A stretch of 64,000 nt of DNA. Origin: Marinobacter shengliensis. GTDB taxonomy: Bacteria > Pseudomonadota > Gammaproteobacteria > Pseudomonadales > Oleiphilaceae. The translations under genes were made by a program, and so were the position numbers. The notes below the pieces were generated by a model. The model was not told the DNA's origin, did not search any database, and saw only the letters and a list, made by a program, of their open reading frames with translations. Position 1 is the stretch's first letter, and each line of letters begins with the position of its first letter. Below are positions 59,368 through 64,000 of this stretch, one piece after another. The stretch is taken from assembly GCF_003007715.1 (NCBI RefSeq), contig NZ_PXNO01000001.1, positions 1 to 64,000 of the forward strand, written 5' to 3'.

Positions 59368-62187
59368 ATGAGCGACTACAAGCATACCCTGAATCTGCCG
59401 GAAACCGCGTTCCCCATGCGCGGCAACCTGGCCAAGCGCGAGCCGGAGATGCTCAAGCACTGGCAGGACCTGAACGTCTATGGCAACCTGCGCAAGCAGC
59501 GTGAAGGCCGGGAAAAGTTCATCCTGCACGATGGCCCTCCCTACGCCAACGGCAGCATTCACATCGGGCATGCGGTCAACAAGATCCTGAAAGACATGAT
59601 CGTGAAATCCCGCAGTTTCATGGGCTATGACGCACCCTACGTGCCCGGCTGGGATTGCCATGGCCTGCCCATTGAACACAAGGTGGAGCAGGAAATCGGC
59701 AAGGCCGGCGTGAAGGTGGATTACAAAACCTTCCGCCAGGCCTGTCGCGATTACGCGATCAAGCAGGTTGAAGGCCAGAAAGCCGATTTTATTCGTCTGG
59801 GTGTGATGGGCGAATGGGATAAGCCTTACCTGACCATGGACCCGAAAGTCGAAGCGGGCATTGTGCGGGCGCTGGGCAAAATCGTCGCCAAGGGCCATCT
59901 GGTGCGTGGGTTCAAGCCGGTTTACTGGAGTGTGGTTGGTCAGTCCGCACTGGCAGAAGCCGAAGTTGAATACCAGGATAAAACCTCGACCCAGATCGAC
60001 GTGCGCTTCACCGCCGTGGATCAGGACGCAGTCCTCAAAGCCTTCGGAACCGACGGCGGCCAGGGTGATGTATCCCTGGTGATCTGGACCACTACTCCCT
60101 GGACCATTCCCGCCAACCAGGCGGTGTCCATCGGTGCGGACCTGGAATATGCCCTGGTGCAGCTGGATGCCGGCAACGGCCCGGAGCGCATGATCCTGGC
60201 CACCGACATGGTGCAGGGCATCATGGCCCGCTGGGGCGTGGAAGATTATCAGGTGCTGGCCAACGTGGCCGGTGCCGCGTTGGAAAACCAGCTGTTGCAC
60301 CATCCGGTGTATGACAAACAGGTTCCGGTGCTACTGGGTGACCACGTTTCCCTGGATGCCGGTACCGGTGCTGTGCACACCGCACCAGACCACGGCATGG
60401 AAGACTTTGAAGTAGGCAAAGCCTACGGCATTGGCACCATCAATCTGGTTAAAGCCGACGGCACCTACACCGAAGCTGCTGGCGAGTTTGCCGGTGTACA
60501 CGTATACAAGGCCGACGAGCCAGTGTGCAGCGCGCTGGAGCGTGAAGGTAAGCTGGTACGTTCGGAGAAATTCCGCCACAGCTACCCGCACTGCTGGCGT
60601 ACCAAAACCCCGCTGATCTACCGGGCCACGCCCCAGTGGTTCATCAGCATGGACAAGCTCAACCTGCGTGCCGATGCCCTGGAGGCCATCAAAGGCGTCC
60701 GCTGGGTTCCGGGCTGGGGCCAGAATCGCATTGAAGCCATGTTCGAGCAGAGCCCCGACTGGTGTATCTCCCGTCAGCGTACCTGGGGGGTGCCGATTAC
60801 CCTGTTTATCCACAAGGAAACCCAGGAACTGCACCCCAACACCCAGGAACTGTTCGAGAAAGTCGCTCAGGCGGTTGAGGCCGGCGGCATCGACGCCTGG
60901 TACGAGTTGGATCAGAGCGAACTGCTGGGCGCAGACGCCGACCAGTACGAGAAGGTGCTGGATACCCTGGACGTATGGTTCGATTCTGGCGTCACCCACG
61001 ACTCGGTTTTGCGGGTACGTGAAGAGCTGGGCCAGTTCCCTGCCGATATGTACCTGGAAGGCTCTGACCAGCACCGTGGCTGGTTCCAGTCGTCCCTGAA
61101 AACCTCCATCGCCATGAACGGCGTGGCCCCGTACAAGCAGGTGCTGACCCACGGCTTCACCGTGGACGCCAAAGGTTACAAGATGTCCAAATCCATGGGC
61201 AACGTGATCGCGCCACAGGAAGTGATGAACGAACTGGGTGCCGACATCCTGCGCTTGTGGGTATCCGCCACCGACTACAGCGGTGAGATGAGCGTCTCTA
61301 AGGACATCCTGCGCCAGACGGCAGACGGCTATCGCCGTATCCGTAACACCGCCCGCTTCCTGCTGAGCAACCTGACCGGGTTTGATCCGGAGCAGCACAT
61401 GGTAGCGCCGGAAGACATGATTGCCCTGGACCGCTGGATGGTGGACCGTGCCCTGCAGCTGCAGAACGAACTGCACGAAGACTACGGCAACTACGCCTTC
61501 CTGAAAATTTACCAGAAAGTGTACAACTTCTGTGAGGCCACCCTGGGCGGTTTCTACCTGGACATCATCAAAGACCGCCAGTACACCACCCAGGCCGACA
61601 GCCTGGCCCGGCGATCCTGCCAGACGGCGCTCTATCATGTGGCCGAAGCGCTGGTGCGCTGGATTGCGCCGATCCTGAGCTTCACCGCCGATGAAATCTG
61701 GCAGCACCTGCCAGGCAAGCGCGGCGACACCGTGTTCTACGAAACCTGGTACGAAGGCCTGACCGCACTGCCGGACGACTTCAAGCTAGGCCGCGATTAC
61801 TGGCGCGAGATCTACGCGGTGAAAGAAGCCGTCAACAAATGCCTGGAAGAAGCCCGTGCTCGTGGCGAAATCAAAGGCTCCCTCAGTGCGGAAGTCACTT
61901 TGTACTGTGAAGGTAGCCTGGCTGAGCGCCTGAACCACCTGGGCGAAGAGTTGCGCTTTGTGCTGATTACCTCAGAAGCTACCGTGAAACCGGTGAGCGA
62001 AGCGGCGGGCGCCGAGCAAACCAACCTGGAAGGCCTGCTGGTGAAAGTGCAGCCGGCTGCCCACGCCAAGTGCGAACGCTGCTGGCACCACCGCGAAGAT
62101 GTGGGTGCCAATGAGCAGCACAGCGACCTGTGCGGCCGCTGCGTTACCAACGTGGAAGGCCCGGGCGAAACCCGCGCCTACGCCTGA
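59368..62187 (+). CDS. ileS: Isoleucine-tRNA ligase
   Basis: Class Ia synthetase with editing of Val-tRNA-Ile. It has 939 aa from ATG 59368 ([13 protein letters not shown]); E. coli has 938. HIGH is in [18 protein letters not shown] in [10 protein letters not shown]. The CP1 editing domain holds [16 protein letters not shown] and [12 protein letters not shown]. The C-terminal zinc site has [10 protein letters not shown] and DLCGRC. Longer in-frame starts fall inside ribF. Its TGA stop overlaps the lspA start. Confidence 0.97.
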   Translation: MSDYKHTLNLPETAFPMRGNLAKREPEMLKHWQDLNVYGNLRKQREGREKFILHDGPPYANGSIHIGHAVNKILKDMIVKSRSFMGYDAPYVPGWDCHGLPIEHKVEQEIGKAGVKVDYKTFRQACRDYAIKQVEGQKADFIRLGVMGEWDKPYLTMDPKVEAGIVRALGKIVAKGHLVRGFKPVYWSVVGQSALAEAEVEYQDKTSTQIDVRFTAVDQDAVLKAFGTDGGQGDVSLVIWTTTPWTIPANQAVSIGADLEYALVQLDAGNGPERMILATDMVQGIMARWGVEDYQVLANVAGAALENQLLHHPVYDKQVPVLLGDHVSLDAGTGAVHTAPDHGMEDFEVGKAYGIGTINLVKADGTYTEAAGEFAGVHVYKADEPVCSALEREGKLVRSEKFRHSYPHCWRTKTPLIYRATPQWFISMDKLNLRADALEAIKGVRWVPGWGQNRIEAMFEQSPDWCISRQRTWGVPITLFIHKETQELHPNTQELFEKVAQAVEAGGIDAWYELDQSELLGADADQYEKVLDTLDVWFDSGVTHDSVLRVREELGQFPADMYLEGSDQHRGWFQSSLKTSIAMNGVAPYKQVLTHGFTVDAKGYKMSKSMGNVIAPQEVMNELGADILRLWVSATDYSGEMSVSKDILRQTADGYRRIRNTARFLLSNLTGFDPEQHMVAPEDMIALDRWMVDRALQLQNELHEDYGNYAFLKIYQKVYNFCEATLGGFYLDIIKDRQYTTQADSLARRSCQTALYHVAEALVRWIAPILSFTADEIWQHLPGKRGDTVFYETWYEGLTALPDDFKLGRDYWREIYAVKEAVNKCLEEARARGEIKGSLSAEVTLYCEGSLAERLNHLGEELRFVLITSEATVKPVSEAAGAEQTNLEGLLVKVQPAAHAKCERCWHHREDVGANEQHSDLCGRCVTNVEGPGETRAYA

Positions 62188-62711
62188 TGGACGCTGTGAT
62201 GACTGAAGCCCGTGTGGGTAGCAAGTTAAAATGGTTGTGGCTGGCGGTGCTGGTGATAGCCCTGGACCTGGGCACCAAAGCCCTCGCCACCGCCATGCTC
62301 ACCTACGGCAACCCCGTACCGGTGATGCCCAGCTTCAACCTGACCCTGCTGCACAACACGGGCGCTGCTTTCAGCTTCCTGGCGGATGCCGCCGGCTGGC
62401 AGCGCTGGTTCTTCGTAACCCTGGCCATCGTGGTCAGCGTGGTACTGGTAGGCTGGCTCAGAAAACTCCAGAGCCACGAAACCTGGATGGCCATCGCCAT
62501 CGTACTCATCCTCGGTGGCGCCCTTGGTAACGTCTACGACCGGGTAGTGCATGGCTACGTGGTGGACTTCCTGCACTTCTACTGGCAGGACTGGCATTTC
62601 CCGGCCTTCAACCTGGCCGACACCGCCATCACCATCGGTGCCGCCATGATGATACTCGACGCATTCCGCAAACCCGCTGACGACAGCGGCGATGCCAACC
62701 GGAGCAACTGA
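62187..62711 (+). CDS. lspA: Lipoprotein signal peptidase (signal peptidase II)
   Basis: Aspartic protease that removes lipoprotein signal peptides. It has 174 aa with four membrane helices. Catalytic aspartates are Asp127 ([11 protein letters not shown]) and Asp145 (FNLADTAI); [17 protein letters not shown] is the conserved periplasmic loop. I chose the ATG that overlaps the ileS stop; ATG 62199, four codons later, is possible. It serves the several lipoproteins in this window, including PilP. Confidence 0.96.
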   Translation: MDAVMTEARVGSKLKWLWLAVLVIALDLGTKALATAMLTYGNPVPVMPSFNLTLLHNTGAAFSFLADAAGWQRWFFVTLAIVVSVVLVGWLRKLQSHETWMAIAIVLILGGALGNVYDRVVHGYVVDFLHFYWQDWHFPAFNLADTAITIGAAMMILDAFRKPADDSGDANRSN

Positions 62712-62716
62712 TTCCC

Positions 62717-63169
62717 ATGAAAGACCTACCTATCGACAAGGGAACCCGCGTAAAACTCCACTTCGCCCTCAAATTTGAGGATGGCGAAACCGTGGACTCC
62801 ACCTTCGATAAAGAACCGGCCACCCTGGAAATCGGCGACGAAAACCTGCCGGAAAACTTCGAGGCCTATTTAATGGGCCTGAAAGCCGGCGACCACCAAA
62901 CCTTCCAGGTGCCACCGGAAAAAGCCTTCGGCCAGCACAACCCCAGCAACGTACAGACCTTCAAACGCCACGAATTCAGCGCCGACATGGTGCTGGAGCC
63001 CGGCGTGGTGGTGTCTTTCGCCGATGCGCGCCAGCAGGAGCTGCCCGGTGTGATCAAACGGGTGGAAGGTGATCAAGTGGATGTGGACTTTAATCACCCG
63101 CTGGCAGGGCATACACTGAGCTTTGAAGTGAAGATTATTGACGTGGAGCCGGCCGGCCCGACTCATTGA
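62717..63169 (+). CDS. fkpB: FKBP-type peptidyl-prolyl isomerase (SlpA-like)
   Basis: Cytoplasmic FKBP with an inserted IF chaperone domain. It has 150 aa. KGTRVKLHFALKFEDGETVDSTF is the FKBP start; EIGDENLPENFEAYLMGLKAGDHQTFQVPPEKAFGQ leads into the IF insertion (about 70-120); and VDFNHPLAGHTLSFEVKIIDV is the family end. It lies between lspA and ispH, as in E. coli, with palindromic element copy 6 before ispH. Confidence 0.95.
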   Translation: MKDLPIDKGTRVKLHFALKFEDGETVDSTFDKEPATLEIGDENLPENFEAYLMGLKAGDHQTFQVPPEKAFGQHNPSNVQTFKRHEFSADMVLEPGVVVSFADARQQELPGVIKRVEGDQVDVDFNHPLAGHTLSFEVKIIDVEPAGPTH

Positions 63170-63213
63170 AGGCTCGAATTGAGCCTTGAACACCTGATCC
63201 GAATATAGCGGGG

Positions 63214-63311
63214 TGCGGGGAGGTACTTTCAGGGACTGTCTGCAGCAGGGGTGCTGCAGTCAAGCGTACACGGACGTATTCACAGCGTGTCCCTGAAAGC
63301 TCCTCCCCGCA
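63214..63311 (-). repeat. Three-way-junction palindromic element, copy 6
   Basis: Arms 63214-63236 and 63289-63311 pair over 21 of 23 positions. On the plus strand the first hairpin is CTGCAGCA-GGGG-TGCTGCAG, unique to this copy, and the second is TACA-CGGA-CGTA. The segment shared with copies 1, 2 and 5 is 63264-63288. It lies in the 190-nt gap between fkpB and ispH, in the same transcription direction as both. Confidence 0.9.
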
Positions 63312-63359
63312 GCACGCGGGCGACCAACTCCACCAGGCGGAAACTCCAAAGGCAAGATG

Positions 63360-64000
63360 ATGCAAATCCGACTCGCTAACCCCCGTGGCTTCTGTGCCGG
63401 CGTAGACCGCGCCATAGAAATCGTAAACCGCGCCCTCGACGTATTCGGCGCCCCCATCTACGTGCGCCACGAAGTCGTCCACAACAAATTCGTCGTCGAC
63501 AACCTCCGCAACCGCGGGGCGATCTTTGTCGACGAACTGCACGAAGTGCCAGACGACAAGTTGGTCATCTTCAGCGCCCACGGCGTGTCCCAGGCAGTAC
63601 AGAACGAAGCCGCCCGCCGTGGCCTGAAGGTCTTCGACGCCACCTGCCCACTGGTCACCAAAGTCCACATGGAAGTCATGCGCTACAGCCGCGACGGCCG
63701 CGAGTGCATCCTCATCGGCCACCATGGCCACCCGGAAGTCGAAGGAACCATGGGCCAGTACGACCACAGCAACGGCGGCGACATCTACCTGGTAGAAGAC
63801 GAAGCGGACGTACAAAAGCTGGAAGTGAAAGACCCCAGCCGCCTCGCCTACGTCACCCAGACCACCCTTTCCATGGACGACACCGCCCGTGTCATCGACG
63901 CCCTGCGCGCCAAATTTCCGGAAATCGAAGGCCCCCGCAAAGACGACATCTGCTACGCAACTCAGAACCGCCAGGATGCCGTCAAACAACTGGCCGGCGA
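63360..64000 (+). CDS. ispH: 4-hydroxy-3-methylbut-2-enyl diphosphate reductase (5' part, cut by window end)
   Basis: Last step of the MEP isoprenoid pathway, giving IPP and DMAPP. Translation from ATG 63360 gives [21 protein letters not shown] and about 213 codons with no stop before the window ends. The 4Fe-4S ligands Cys12 and Cys96 ([15 protein letters not shown]) are present; the third lies outside. Substrate histidines are in [18 protein letters not shown] and [15 protein letters not shown]. An ATG at 63357, directly before, is an equal start candidate. Confidence 0.96.
   Translation, partial: MQIRLANPRGFCAGVDRAIEIVNRALDVFGAPIYVRHEVVHNKFVVDNLRNRGAIFVDELHEVPDDKLVIFSAHGVSQAVQNEAARRGLKVFDATCPLVTKVHMEVMRYSRDGRECILIGHHGHPEVEGTMGQYDHSNGGDIYLVEDEADVQKLEVKDPSRLAYVTQTTLSMDDTARVIDALRAKFPEIEGPRKDDICYATQNRQDAVKQLAG

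Noticed and set aside
60331..61707. 458-codon frame antisense to ileS
   Set aside because: ileS is unambiguous on the plus strand, and the antisense frame shows no known motif.

Overview
The window is 64 kb of ordinary gammaproteobacterial chromosome. It most resembles Marinobacter or a close marine relative. The reasons are gene order close to Pseudomonas in several blocks, a wax ester synthase/DGAT-type acyltransferase, a small protein resembling DUF6316, and type IV pilus and c-di-GMP (PilZ) genes. The genus is inferred from gene content, not from a database match. I saw no rRNA, tRNA, CRISPR array, prophage or complete insertion sequence.

Layout. 139-6562: rlmI, a HAD phosphatase, rppH, ptsP and a patatin-like lipase. 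6635-15535 (minus strand): hslU, hslV, an FtsN-like SPOR protein, argS, a large Ig-like lipoprotein and priA. 15768-20090: rpmE, malic enzyme and, on the minus strand, ponA. 20329-28559: pilMNOPQ, aroK, aroB and a DamX-like SPOR ATPase. 28738-35873: gltB, gltD (glutamate synthase) and hemE. 36160-41413: a PilZ protein, radA and ettA (minus) and glyA. 41487-46775: nrdR, ribD, ribBA-type, ribH, nusB, thiL and pgpA, a flavin/thiamin/lipid operon from which ribE is missing. 46825-51690: accessory genes, namely the DUF6316-like protein, a lipoprotein, a wax synthase, a LysR regulator and a glutathionyl-hydroquinone reductase. 51738-64000: ispB (minus), rplU, rpmA, obgE, proB, rpsT (minus), murJ, ribF, ileS, lspA, fkpB and ispH, which is cut by the window end.

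The most unusual signal is not a gene. Six intergenic elements of about 100-112 bp (the first cut by the window start) share one architecture. A long stem of 23-29 bp encloses a conserved core of about 50 nt that carries two small hairpins. The stem sequence differs from copy to copy but stays complementary within each copy. Eleven of the twelve small hairpins have an NGGA apical tetraloop preceded by A when read on the same strand, and some closely match the known CsrA/RsmA binding consensus. This could be a dispersed RNA family that binds CsrA, or a REP-like mobile palindrome. Two copies in inverted orientation flank the PilZ gene.

A second repeat family is built on GGGGTCAGACCCC-type palindromes. 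It forms a 55-bp tandem array after rlmI that supplies the stop codon of the HAD gene, and a 91-bp inverted repeat in the divergent promoter between the LysR regulator and the hydroquinone reductase. Regulatory sites that can be read directly are a sigma32-type promoter for hslVU, two NtrC-like dyads before gltB, and several intrinsic terminators.
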